DNA of 62,311 bases from Pseudonocardia sp. Its GTDB lineage: Bacteria > Actinomycetota > Actinomycetes > Mycobacteriales > Pseudonocardiaceae. The notes under the pieces were generated by a model. It ran no database searches and had not been told where the DNA came from. It worked only from the letters and a program-made list of their open reading frames with translations. Location: assembly GCA_016794615.1 (NCBI GenBank), contig JAEUJO010000084.1:1-62311 (forward strand), written 5' to 3'. The translations under genes were made by a program, and so were the position numbers. Shown piece after piece: positions 28,536-36,618 of this stretch. Each line of letters starts with the position of its first letter. The first letter of the stretch is position 1.

Positions 28536-28948
28536 CGACGGAGCGGGCACCTCGGAGGCTCCCTCCGATGCCCGCACCGACCTCCCGGGCGGTCCTCGGC
28601 CTGCTCCGGCAGGCGGGCGACGGCCTGGCCGAGGCGCACCGCGAGGCGGACCCGCTGCTCCGCTACCCCGCGGCCTACCTCGCGGCCCTGCGGGCGGCCG
28701 CGGCAGTCCTCGCGGTCCGGACGCGGCCGAAGCCCCGCCGGGGTGCCCCGCGCGACGTGTGGCACCTGCTGGCGGAGGTCGCGCCGGAGCTGGGGGAGTG
28801 GGCGGCGTTCTTCGCCTCGTGCTCCGACACCCGGGCGGCGGCGGAGGCGGGCATCGCGCGGCTGGTGAACCGCCGGGACGCGGACGACCTGCTGCGCCAG
28901 GCCGAGCAGTTCGTCGGGATCGTCCGGGCGCTGGTTCCGGTGCGCTGA
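28526..28948 (+). CDS. HEPN-domain protein (SAV_6107 family-like)
   Basis: A 140-aa all-helical protein: SRAVLGLLRQAGDGLAEAHREA, RYPAAYLAALRAAAAVLAVR, DVWHLLAEVAPELGEWAAFFASCS and DDLLRQAEQFVGIVRALV. This is the four-helix HEPN arrangement of the SAV_6107 family. The canonical RX4-6H RNase motif is not obvious (PRDVWH gives Rx3H), so nuclease activity is doubtful. It is co-transcribed with the DUF6504 gene under a LexA box, so it probably belongs to the DNA-damage response. ATG 28526 has GGGGGAG about 7 nt upstream. Confidence 0.75.
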   Translation: MAVTTERAPRRLPPMPAPTSRAVLGLLRQAGDGLAEAHREADPLLRYPAAYLAALRAAAAVLAVRTRPKPRRGAPRDVWHLLAEVAPELGEWAAFFASCSDTRAAAEAGIARLVNRRDADDLLRQAEQFVGIVRALVPVR

Positions 28949-29018
28949 CCGCGGTCGCTCCGGCAAAGCAGCGCCCGGTGGCGACGGAGGGCGCCGTCGG
29001 TGGTGCGGCCGGCCCCGG

Positions 29019-29945
29019 TCAGCGGTGCACGGCCGGTGCCGCCGTCGCGGCGGGGGTGCGCTCGTCGTCGCCCGCGACCGCGGTGCCGTCGGCCGCCGGA
29101 CCGGCCTGACCGGCGTCGTCGGACCGGTCGGTCCGGTCCGGTTCCCGCCGGCTGCGGGTCGTCCGCAGCACGCGGCCGAGCAGGGTGGTGAACACCGCGG
29201 AGACCTCGCGCGCACCCGGCGTGTCCCACCGCTGGATCGGCAGGCATGCCCCCTGCGCCTGCTGGATCGCGGACCGGTCGGGCAGGACGCTGCTGAAGAC
29301 CAGCGGCCCGAACAGCTCGCGGAGCTCGGCGATCCGGAACTCGTGCTCGCTGTTGCGCGGCCGCACCCGGTTGATCACGACGCCCAGCGGTTGCAGGTCC
29401 GGGTTGCCGCGTTCGCGCTCGCGCTCGACCTGGATCGCGTCGAAGGCCCGCTGCACCCCGGCCACGGCGAACATCGTCGGATCGGTCACGAGCAGGGCGC
29501 GCTGGGTGGCGGCGAGTGCGCTGCGGGTGAGCTGGCCCAGCGACGGTGGGCAGTCGACGATCACGAGCCGGTAGGGCTCGTCCCGCAGGTCGGCCGGACC
29601 GCGGAGCCGGTCGAGGGCGCGGGCGCGCCTGCCCAGCTGCGCGACGCCCGGATCCGGCCGGTTGTGCCGCTCGGTCTGCTCCGCGCCCACCAGCACGTCC
29701 ACCCCGTCCCCCCAACCGCTGGGGGCGATCGCGCTGCGCACCACGGCCGTGGTCGGTTCGTCGAGGACGTCCGCGACGGTGGCGGTGGTGGCCGCCGCGT
29801 CCAGCGCCACCGTCGCATTGGCCTGCGGGTCGAGGTCCACGACGAGGGTGCGCACCCCGTGCGCGTGGGCGGCTCCGGCGAGGCCGAGGGCGACCGTGGT
29901 CTTGCCCACCCCACCCTTCAGGCTCAACGTCGCGACGACCAGCAC
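29019..29945 (-). CDS. ParA/Soj-family ATPase (orphan)
   Basis: A 308-aa protein. Deviant Walker A: SLKGGVGKTTVALGLAGAA; A' motif: VVDLDPQANAT; Walker B: LVIVDCPPSLGQLTR. A 50-residue acidic disordered tail follows. ParA-type ATPases dimerise on ATP and bind DNA to position cargo. No parB or parS is nearby and the chromosomal parAB is elsewhere in actinobacteria, so this is an orphan with unknown cargo; a link to the division cluster downstream is possible. The GTG at 29945 follows TAGATT by 6 nt (leaderless). It is divergent from the methyltransferase. Confidence 0.85.
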   Translation of the reverse strand: MLVVATLSLKGGVGKTTVALGLAGAAHAHGVRTLVVDLDPQANATVALDAAATTATVADVLDEPTTAVVRSAIAPSGWGDGVDVLVGAEQTERHNRPDPGVAQLGRRARALDRLRGPADLRDEPYRLVIVDCPPSLGQLTRSALAATQRALLVTDPTMFAVAGVQRAFDAIQVERERERGNPDLQPLGVVINRVRPRNSEHEFRIAELRELFGPLVFSSVLPDRSAIQQAQGACLPIQRWDTPGAREVSAVFTTLLGRVLRTTRSRREPDRTDRSDDAGQAGPAADGTAVAGDDERTPAATAAPAVHR

Positions 29946-29987
29946 GGGGCGAATCTACTCAGCCGGGTCGCCGACTACGCTTCCGCT
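29946..29987. promoter_or_regulatory. Back-to-back leaderless promoters
   Basis: Minus strand TAGATT (29957-29952) is 6 nt from GTG 29945; plus strand TACGCT (29976-29981) is 6 nt from GTG 29988. The two -10 boxes are only 18 bp apart, so each -35 region overlaps the other transcript's start. Confidence 0.55.
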
Positions 29988-30011
29988 GTGACCACGTCGG
30001 CTGCCGGGTGA
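29988..30011 (+). other. Leaderless 7-codon ORF (VTTSAAG) coupled to the methyltransferase
   Basis: The GTG sits exactly where a leaderless transcript would begin; the ORF ends in TGA 30009-30011, overlapping GTG 30008 of the methyltransferase. A ribosome that starts on the 5' end would finish on the next start codon. Confidence 0.4.
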
Positions 30012-30868
30012 GCGAAGCGAGCGAGAAGATGTCACAGCGCATGGCCGCGGCGCCGACCGAGCGCAGCGAGACAGGCAGCGAGACAGAGCGTGCGCGCAGC
30101 GGCGCGGTGACCGGCGGCGCCGCCTGGCGTGTGCTGGCAGCCGAGGTCGCCCGGCTTCGCGCCACCCGGCCCGGGGCCGCGCCGCGCGTGCTCGATGTGG
30201 GCGGCGGCAGCGGTGCGTGGGCGGTGCCGCTCGGGGCGCTCGGCTGCGCGGTGACGGTCGTCGACTCCAGCCCGAACGCGCTGGCGGCACTGCAGCGTCG
30301 GGCGCGCGACGCCGGGGTGCACGACCGCGTCCGCGCGGTGCAGGGCGATGTGGACGCGCTCGGCGACGTCGTCCCGGCCGGCTCGGCGGACCTCGTGCTG
30401 GGCCACGGCCTGCTCGAGGTCGTCGACGACCCGGTCCGTGCCGTCGCGGCCCTCACCGTGGCTGCCGATGCGGGTGCGGCGGTGTCCGTGCTGACGGCGG
30501 GGCGGTACGCCGCGGTGCTGTCGCGCACGGTGGCCGGCCGTCTTGCCGAGGCACGGACGCTGCTCACCGACCCCGACGGCCGCTTCGGCCCGGACGACGC
30601 GCTGCGCAGGCGACTGGGCGCGGATGCGCTGCGGGAGCTCCTGGCGGACGCCGGCCTGCGGGTGGAGGTCCTGCAGGGCGACGGCGTGTTGGAGGGGTGG
30701 GTGCCGGGGGCGACGCGCGACGGCGGGCCGTCGGCCGCCCGGGCCGTCGCCGAGCTCGAGGAGCTGGCGACGGGGGTGACCCCGCTGCGGGAGCTCGCGG
30801 CGCGGTTGCACGCCGTGGGCCGGGTCCCTGCCTCTCGCCCCGCCGGGGCGACCGTCCGAAGCACGTGA
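30008..30868 (+). CDS. Class I SAM-dependent methyltransferase
   Basis: A 286-aa protein. Motif I is RVLDVGGGSGAWAVPLG, motif II VTVVDSSPNALAALQRRA with acidic D, and motif III VQGDVDALGDVVPAGSADLVLGHGLLE. The fold is that of Methyltransf_11-like enzymes; the substrate is unknown. The N-terminal 35 residues (SEASEK, TERSETGSETERARSG) are Ser/Glu/Arg-rich, like the repeat at the murD/ftsW junction, and probably are not part of the fold. The GTG start overlaps a 7-codon leader ORF; ATG codons at 30029 and 30041 are alternatives. Confidence 0.82.
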   Translation: MSEASEKMSQRMAAAPTERSETGSETERARSGAVTGGAAWRVLAAEVARLRATRPGAAPRVLDVGGGSGAWAVPLGALGCAVTVVDSSPNALAALQRRARDAGVHDRVRAVQGDVDALGDVVPAGSADLVLGHGLLEVVDDPVRAVAALTVAADAGAAVSVLTAGRYAAVLSRTVAGRLAEARTLLTDPDGRFGPDDALRRRLGADALRELLADAGLRVEVLQGDGVLEGWVPGATRDGGPSAARAVAELEELATGVTPLRELAARLHAVGRVPASRPAGATVRST

Positions 30869-30953
30869 GCCCGATGTGAGGGTTCAGACACCACGTGTCC
30901 GCCCGTCGGCGGTTGTCCGTATCACCACTGACCGAGTCCGGGTAGTCGCCGGG

Positions 30954-30975
30954 CCGAAGGACTCGTATCCTTCGG
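30954..30975 (+). terminator. Hairpin in the gap before the DUF3040 gene
   Basis: CCGAAGGA (30954-30961) with TCCTTCGG (30968-30975), 6-nt loop, 86 nt after the methyltransferase stop. It may end that transcript; the right arm also contains TATCCT, which could be a -10 for the next gene. Confidence 0.4.
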
Positions 30976-31059
30976 GTAGACGTCCACCCGGGCGCTCGTC
31001 GCGTCGCTCCGGCACCATGGAAGAGACCGACAGGAACATGTAGTGCCGGAGGCGAAGCC

Positions 31060-31446
31060 ATGCCCCTCTCCGAGCACGAGCAGCGACTGCTCGATCAGAT
31101 CGAGCGTGCTCTCTACGCCGAGGACCCCAAGTTCGTATCCACCGTCCGTGGTGGTCGGTTGCGCAAACCGACCCGCCGTCGGCGGCTTCAGGGCATCGCC
31201 GTCTTCGCGCTCGGGCTGGTGCTGCTCGTGCTGGGTGTCGCCGTTCGGGCGCTCTGGATCGCGGACAACTTCCCCGTGCTCAGCGTTGTCGGCTTCCTCG
31301 TGATGCTCGGCGGAGCCGTGATGGCGGTGACGGCCGTCGGTACCAAGGGACAGCAGGCCAGTTCGGCCAAGCGCGGAGAACCCGACAAGAGCCGCTTCAC
31401 CGGCCGGATGGAAGAGCGGTTCCGCCGGCGCTTCGAGCAGGAGTGA
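31060..31446 (+). CDS. DUF3040 two-helix membrane protein (Rv2169c-like)
   Basis: A 128-aa protein. It opens PLSEHEQRLLDQIERALYAEDPKF, the DUF3040 signature, followed by a basic stretch (RLRKPTRRRR), two transmembrane helices (GIAVFALGLVLLVLGVAVRAL and LSVVGFLVMLGGAVMAVTAV) and a charged cytoplasmic tail. It is the Rv2169c homologue next to the dcw cluster. Function unknown; conservation near mraZ suggests an envelope or division accessory. ATG 31060 has GGAGG about 10 nt upstream. It is convergent with the transglutaminase operon. Confidence 0.85.
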   Translation: MPLSEHEQRLLDQIERALYAEDPKFVSTVRGGRLRKPTRRRRLQGIAVFALGLVLLVLGVAVRALWIADNFPVLSVVGFLVMLGGAVMAVTAVGTKGQQASSAKRGEPDKSRFTGRMEERFRRRFEQE

Positions 31447-31534
31447 CGCCCTCATCCCCGACGAGGGCGCCCGCCTCCTTCTGACCCTCCGACACCGCGG
31501 TGGTCCGGCTCCGGAGCCGAGCCACCGCGGTGTC
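31447..31534. terminator. Double-hairpin bidirectional terminator
   Basis: First hairpin CGCCCTC/GAGGGCG (31447-31453, 31463-31469). Second, a perfect 13-bp stem GACACCGCGGTGG (31491-31503) with 31522-31534, loop 18 nt containing an inner CGGCTCCGGAGCCG palindrome. It fills the 92-bp convergent gap. Confidence 0.7.
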
Positions 31535-31538
31535 GTTG

Positions 31539-33848
31539 CTATCGCCGGTCGTTCCCGGCCGGATCGTCGGCGTGCTGGTCCTCGCAGCGGCGCCGCCGCC
31601 CGCCGATGACCGACGCCGGAAACAACCTGTGGTGCAGCGGGGCCGGCACGGCGCGCAGCGCGTCGGAGACCGCCCGCAGCGAACGCGACAGCGCGCCCGG
31701 GGCCGGGTCGACCCCGCCGTACCAGCTCTCCTCGACGGTCTCGACCACCGCGTCGAGTGCTCGCCTGACCGGGGCGTCGAGGCCGTGTGCGCGGGCCATC
31801 CGGTCCGCCGCCATCCGGACGGTGTCGCTGGCGACCGACGGCGCGCTGCGGTCCGCCGACCCGGCCAGCAGCTCGTCCCACGCGGCGCCGGCCGCCCCGG
31901 CACCACCGGCGTCGGCCGCGGCCAGGCGCCGACGCCGCAACCGGGCCCGCCAGACGATCGGCCCGGCCAGCACCGCCGCCACCGGGACCGCTGCCGCAAG
32001 CGCAGTCGCCAGCCCGAACAGGACCGGCGGCGTCGACCCGGCCGGCGCCGGGGTCGCGGGGGCAGGCGCGGCGTCGGCGGACTCCGGCGCGACGGCGTCG
32101 GGCGCACCGGAGTGCGGGGTCGCGGTCTCCTCCGCGGCGGGCGGCGGGGTCCGGGCCGGGGCCCGCTGCTCGTCGGCCTCCCCGGTGGCCTGCAGGACGT
32201 AGGGCGGGACGATCGCGCGGCCGTCGGTGAGCGGGGTCGGATCGAACGTCGTCCACCCGGCGCCCGGGAACCACGCCTCCACCCACGCGTGCGCATCCGC
32301 GGTGCTCACCGAGCGCACCCCGGCCACGTCCCGGCCTCCGGTGAACCCGACCGCGACCCGGGCCGGCACCCCGAGGGTGCGCAGCATCACCGCCATCGCC
32401 GACGCGAACTGCTCGCAGTAGCCGCGCTTGCCGCGGGTCAGGAACTCGACGAGGGCGTCGTCGCCGTTGCCCGGCGCTGTCGACAGGTCGTAGGTGAACG
32501 ACGAGCCCGGCCCGGTGAACCACCGGGTGAGCGCGACCGCCCGATCGAACCCGGTGGGCGCGCCCGAGGTGACCTCCCGCGCCAGCGCGGCCACGCGTGG
32601 GTCGACGCCGTCCGTGGCGAGGAACTCCGGGTCCACACCCGCCGCGCCGCCGTCGGCGGCGCGCAGCGACTCGGCCGTGGGTGCGGGGAGCAGGGCCTCC
32701 TGGGTCCACGCCTGCTCCTGCCGGGGACGGGTGTTGTACGCGGTCCCGCTCAGCGGGTCGAAGCTCCAGCCGTCCGCGGACAGCCCGGAGACGGCGAGCG
32801 GCACGCCGTAGACCGGCAGCCAGTAGTCGCGGAATCCGACGTTCTCCACACGGACGGTCGCCCGGTCGCCCGACCCGTCCGCCGCCGGCAGGTCCCCGGT
32901 CAGCGGGGTGCCCGGGCCCGGGCGGCGCACCTGCCAGCCGCTGTCCGGGACGTAGGTGCTGAGCGTGACTGCGCGCAGGTAGGCGGGCCGCGGCAGGCCG
33001 GTGACGCGGAACAGCTCGGTCGGGGTGGCCTCGTGCAGCTCCCCGCGCAGGGCGGTGAACGGGCTGAGCCCGATCTCCGTGCCCCGGCCGGCGCCCGCGC
33101 CGCCGGAGCTCGGGAACCGGCCCGCCGTGCCGACCCCCGCGGCCAGCACCCCCGCCCCCAGGGCCAGGACGGTCGCCGCCCCCACGGTCGCCGCGCCACC
33201 GGCGCCCGCCTGCCACGGGCGGCGTCCTTCGCCGGGCCCGGGCCGGGCGAAGAGCAGAAGCCCGAACCCGGCGGCGGCCGCGACGAGCATCCAGGCGGGC
33301 AGCAGGTCGTCGGCGAGAGCGGTGGGGACCGCGAACACCGCCAGCAGCAGCACGCCCGCCGCGGCGGGTGCCGCTGCGCCGACCGTGACGGCGTGTACCG
33401 CCACGGCCGTCACGCCGAAGGCGAGGGTGACGAGCAGCAGCATCGCCGGTGTCGCCGGCACCGGGGCCGCCTCGGTGCGGATCTGGGTCGCGGCGTCGGC
33501 GACCAGCGCGCTCACCTCGCCCACGGCCGTCGGGCCGGGCAGCACACCCAGCGCGCCGGAGTCGGTGAACAGCGTCGTGACCAGCGCGGCGAGGGCCCCG
33601 AGCTGCGCGCAGGCGATCGGCGCCGGTGCGGCGCCGCGCACCGCGGCGCCGAGCAGGCCGACCGCGACGACGAGCGCGACGGCACCCGCGGCGTACCCCC
33701 ACCACGACGTGCCCTGCACGACGGCGGCCACGGGCGACCCGGCGAGCAGGAGCGCGATCCCGGCCCAGGCCGGACGCACCCAGTACCGGGTCCGGGGGCG
33801 CGGCGGCGGGGCCGGAGCGACGGGCGGGGCCGGAGCGTGCGCCGTCAC
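31539..33848 (-). CDS. Membrane-bound transglutaminase-like protein (TgpA/DUF3488 type)
   Basis: A 769-aa protein. The N-terminal half has about six to eight transmembrane helices (DUF3488). An extracytoplasmic transglutaminase core follows with the Cys-His-Asp triad visible (Cys in RGYCEQFASAM, His in ADAHAWVEAWF, Asp in TTFDPTP). A Pro-rich linker, one more transmembrane helix (PVLFGLATALAAAVPVAAVLAGPIVW) and a cytoplasmic DUF4129-like tail complete it. The GTG start overlaps the DUF58 stop (GTGA), the third gene of a moxR-DUF58-tgpA operon found widely beside cell-envelope genes. Substrates are unknown; cross-linking or hydrolysis of an envelope peptide is likely. Confidence 0.88.
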   Translation of the reverse strand: MTAHAPAPPVAPAPPPRPRTRYWVRPAWAGIALLLAGSPVAAVVQGTSWWGYAAGAVALVVAVGLLGAAVRGAAPAPIACAQLGALAALVTTLFTDSGALGVLPGPTAVGEVSALVADAATQIRTEAAPVPATPAMLLLVTLAFGVTAVAVHAVTVGAAAPAAAGVLLLAVFAVPTALADDLLPAWMLVAAAAGFGLLLFARPGPGEGRRPWQAGAGGAATVGAATVLALGAGVLAAGVGTAGRFPSSGGAGAGRGTEIGLSPFTALRGELHEATPTELFRVTGLPRPAYLRAVTLSTYVPDSGWQVRRPGPGTPLTGDLPAADGSGDRATVRVENVGFRDYWLPVYGVPLAVSGLSADGWSFDPLSGTAYNTRPRQEQAWTQEALLPAPTAESLRAADGGAAGVDPEFLATDGVDPRVAALAREVTSGAPTGFDRAVALTRWFTGPGSSFTYDLSTAPGNGDDALVEFLTRGKRGYCEQFASAMAVMLRTLGVPARVAVGFTGGRDVAGVRSVSTADAHAWVEAWFPGAGWTTFDPTPLTDGRAIVPPYVLQATGEADEQRAPARTPPPAAEETATPHSGAPDAVAPESADAAPAPATPAPAGSTPPVLFGLATALAAAVPVAAVLAGPIVWRARLRRRRLAAADAGGAGAAGAAWDELLAGSADRSAPSVASDTVRMAADRMARAHGLDAPVRRALDAVVETVEESWYGGVDPAPGALSRSLRAVSDALRAVPAPLHHRLFPASVIGGRRRRCEDQHADDPAGNDRR

Positions 33849-35167
33849 GGCACACCCGCCCGCGGCGCCGGGCAGGACACGAGCTCGTCCCACACGTCCT
33901 CGGGCCTGGTACCGCGGGTGGCGACGGTGACCGCCCACCCCGTCCCCCGCAGCGCGGCGGCCGTCGCCTCGGCCGACGCCGGCGCCCCGGCGGCCGTGGC
34001 GACCGGGGCCGTGCCGGAACCCCGGTCCCCGACGTCCAGCAGCACGGCGTGCCCCTGGCCGGGGCAGCGCGCGAGCAGCGCCGGAAGCTCGTCGAGGCCT
34101 GTCGAGCCGAGGATCGCGAGGACGTCCCCGGAGCCCGGCAGCGCGGGGCCGCCGAGGTCGGTGTGCGCCGACGGCCGCAGGGTCGCGAGCGCGTCGAGCA
34201 GGCCGTCGGCACCTCCCGAGGCTCCAGGCGGGACCGGGCACGCACCGTCTTCGGTGACGAGCTCCACCGGTTCACCCCGGTCGATCAGGTGGACGCAGGC
34301 GCTGGCCGCGAAGGTGACCGCCCACTCCAGGCTGGCCGTCGGCCCGTGTCCGCGGTGCGCGCCTGCCCGCCGGTCGAGCAGGACGGTGACCCCGCCCCGC
34401 CAGGGGCGCTCCTCCAGCCGGACCATCAGCTCGTCGTGGCGTGCCGTGCTGCGCCAGTGCACGCGCCGCAGCTCGTCGCCGCTGCGGTAGGGCCGCACGA
34501 GCACGTCCGAGCGGCCCTGGCCCGAGCCCGCCGCGCCCGCGCCGTGCGCTCCGTCGGACGAGCCGAGCGCGTGCGGTATCCCGCGCAGCGGCACGATCCG
34601 CGGCAGCACCAGCAGCTGTTCGGTGCCCGGGACCCTGTGGGCGAACTCGGCCAGGCCCAGGGGGTCCGTGCCGTACGCGACGAGCGGGCCGAGGCGGTGC
34701 ACCCCCCGGCGCATCGGCAGCAACGTGTAGTGCACAGCCGCGTCCCCCGGCGCGGGCGACACCCGGAAGCGGGGTGGGGCGGCGGCGCCCGCGGCGTCCG
34801 GCACGGTGTCGACCAGGACCAGCGGGCCGGCCATGGCACCCGCCGTGACCTCCAGCGTCATCGTCGCCGGTGCCCCGACCGGGAGCCGGCGCGGCGTCAG
34901 AGTCCGGCGCACGCGCACCGTGTTCCGCGTGGCCAGCGCGAGCAGCAGGGCCAGCAGCGGCAGGAACGCGGCGAAGGCGCCGACCCGGAGCAGGTCGCGC
35001 TCGGCGAGCGGGACCGCGCACGCGGCGGTAGCGACTCCGGCGGCGAGCAGGCAGCGTCCGCGGGTGCTCAGGCCGGTGCGGTCCGCCCGGCGACCGGCCG
35101 CACCGAGGGCGGAGCCGCTCGTCTCGTCCGGCTCGGCGGCTCCGCGGGACCGGACCGGTGGGCCCAC
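33845..35167 (-). CDS. DUF58 (vWA-like) protein
   Basis: A 440-aa protein. It has two closely spaced hydrophobic segments near the N-terminus (CLLAAGVATAACAVPLA and FAAFLPLLALLLALA), a beta-rich middle, and the DUF58 signature VRPYRSGDELRRVHWRSTARHDELMVRLEE followed by a degenerate vWA fold (VTVLLDRRAGAHRGHG). DUF58 proteins partner MoxR AAA ATPases in folding or assembling membrane complexes. The start is placed at GTG 35167, 9 nt after the moxR stop; a non-standard CTG overlapping that stop is possible. Confidence 0.85.
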   Translation of the reverse strand: MGPPVRSRGAAEPDETSGSALGAAGRRADRTGLSTRGRCLLAAGVATAACAVPLAERDLLRVGAFAAFLPLLALLLALATRNTVRVRRTLTPRRLPVGAPATMTLEVTAGAMAGPLVLVDTVPDAAGAAAPPRFRVSPAPGDAAVHYTLLPMRRGVHRLGPLVAYGTDPLGLAEFAHRVPGTEQLLVLPRIVPLRGIPHALGSSDGAHGAGAAGSGQGRSDVLVRPYRSGDELRRVHWRSTARHDELMVRLEERPWRGGVTVLLDRRAGAHRGHGPTASLEWAVTFAASACVHLIDRGEPVELVTEDGACPVPPGASGGADGLLDALATLRPSAHTDLGGPALPGSGDVLAILGSTGLDELPALLARCPGQGHAVLLDVGDRGSGTAPVATAAGAPASAEATAAALRGTGWAVTVATRGTRPEDVWDELVSCPAPRAGVP

Positions 35168-35175
35168 CTGCGCGC

Positions 35176-36204
35176 TCAGGTTCGGGCCGGCGCAGGCGCC
35201 GGCAGCCGCGTGAGCAGGCCGTGCACCAGCTCGGCGGTCGAGCGCCGGGCGGCGCGGGCGTCGGGGGCGAGCAACAGCCGGTGGGCCAGCACGGGGACGG
35301 CGACGGCGCGCACGTCGTCCGGGGTGACGAACCCGCGCCCCTGCAGCGCCGCCTGCGCCCGGGCGGCCCGCACCAGCTGCAGCGTCGCCCGGGGGGAGGC
35401 GCCCAGCCGGAGGTCGGGCAGCCGACGGGTGGCGGTGACGAGGTCGACGCAGTACTGCCGGACCTCCTGGCCGACCCGGATGCGGCGCACGGCCTCGATC
35501 ACCGCCTGCACCGTGAGCGCGTCCGTCACCGGGAGCAGCTGCTCCAGCGGCTCCGCCGCAGCGTGCTCGTCGAGCATCGTCAGCTCGGCGGCCGGGTCGG
35601 GGTAGCCGATGCTGACCCGCGCGGTGAAGCGGTCGCGCTGGGCCTCCGGCAGCGGGTAGGTGCCATCCATCTCGATCGGGTTCTGCGTGGCGACCACGAG
35701 GAACGGGCTCGCCAGGCCGTAGGTGACGCCGTCCACCGTGACCTGGTGCTCGGCCATGCACTCCAGCAGGGCGGACTGGGTCTTGGGTGAGGCACGGTTG
35801 ATCTCGTCCGCGATGACGACGTTCGCGAACACCGGCCCGGGACGGAACTCGAACTCCTCGGTGCGCCGGTTGTAGATCGACATGCCGGTGATGTCGCCGG
35901 GCAGCAGGTCCGGGGTGAACTGGACCCGGCTCACCGAGCAGTCGATCGAGACCGCCATCGCCTTGGCCAGCGACGTCTTCCCCACCCCGGGTACGTCTTC
36001 GACCAGGAGGTGCCCCTCGGCGAGCAGCGTGACGAGTGCGATGCGCACGACGTCCGGCTTGCCCACGAGGACGTGCTGGACGTTCGTGCCGATCCGGTGG
36101 GCGAGCTCCGCGACGTCGGGAAGGCCCGCCGGGGGGCGGGGGGCCCCGCCGTTCCCCCGGTCGGCTCGCACCGCGGGCGTCGGCCAGCTGCCCGTCGTCG
36201 TCAC
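35176..36204 (-). CDS. moxR: MoxR-family AAA+ ATPase
   Basis: A 342-aa AAA+ protein. Walker A EDVPGVGKTSLAKAMA, Walker B VVIADEINRASPKTQSALLE, sensor-1 VVATQNPIEMDGTYPLPEAQRDRF (MoxR hallmark), and a C-terminal helical lid with sensor-2 (GASPRATLQLVRAARAQA). It acts as a chaperone-like ATPase for the DUF58 and transglutaminase partners encoded next. The GTG at 36204 is the first gene of this operon and faces away from mraZ, with 414 bp between. Confidence 0.9.
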   Translation of the reverse strand: MTTTGSWPTPAVRADRGNGGAPRPPAGLPDVAELAHRIGTNVQHVLVGKPDVVRIALVTLLAEGHLLVEDVPGVGKTSLAKAMAVSIDCSVSRVQFTPDLLPGDITGMSIYNRRTEEFEFRPGPVFANVVIADEINRASPKTQSALLECMAEHQVTVDGVTYGLASPFLVVATQNPIEMDGTYPLPEAQRDRFTARVSIGYPDPAAELTMLDEHAAAEPLEQLLPVTDALTVQAVIEAVRRIRVGQEVRQYCVDLVTATRRLPDLRLGASPRATLQLVRAARAQAALQGRGFVTPDDVRAVAVPVLAHRLLLAPDARAARRSTAELVHGLLTRLPAPAPART

Positions 36205-36618
36205 CCGACCCTCCTCGCCGCCCCGCGCACCGGGGCCCCGCCCAGTCTGTCAAATGGCCCGACCCGGGACGGGTGTACCGGGTGGTCGGCCCGCCCTGAC
36301 CGTTCGGCGAGGTCTGTGGGCTCACCCCCCACCGTGGCGGCCGTATCCCCCCACAGTCCCCCACCATCGCGCCCGTCGGCGGCGAAATATCACTCTCTGT
36401 ATCAGCTGCGACGACGGATTGTCTTGATCTTCGGGGGGCGACACGTCCTCCCAACGGGTGGGTCCGTCGCCTTCCCCCACTTGGCACCACCCCCGTTCAC
36501 CTGCGAGAACGAACATCGACACGGTCGTGACGATCGGCTGTAGCGATTGACGGTGGAGGGAAGTGGGGTAATGTGGTGATCGCTGGAGCACGACGGGGGC
36601 CACAGGTGGAGGTGGGTC
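36205..36618 (+). other. 414-bp divergent control region moxR/mraZ
   Basis: No gene. Its right end holds the mraZ promoter and MraZ boxes. Two further TGG-type box pairs with 10-bp pitch read on the minus strand: TGGGG-N5-TGGGG (36363-36349) and TGGTG-N5-TGGGG (36489-36475). A lower-GC patch (36385-36430) may contain the moxR promoter, which I could not define. Confidence 0.5.
36547..36578 (+). promoter_or_regulatory. mraZ promoter with three MraZ boxes
   Basis: TTGACG (36547-36552), 16-bp spacer, TAATGT (36569-36574). Interleaved with it are TGGAG (36554), TGGGG (36564) and TGGTG (36574), each 10 bp apart, the TGGNG-N5 direct-repeat pattern bound by MraZ in other bacteria. MraZ binding would cover the -35/-10 space, so autorepression of the dcw cluster is expected. 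Confidence 0.75.

Noticed and set aside
28526..28948. HEPN protein as toxin of a toxin-antitoxin pair
   Set aside because: No clear RX4-6H catalytic motif and the partner is not a MNT or VapB-like antitoxin; the LexA box suggests a repair context instead.
30901..30935. TTGTCC near 30913 as a second PafBC promoter
   Set aside because: The required TANNNT 8 nt after the 9-mer is missing, so it does not match the consensus.
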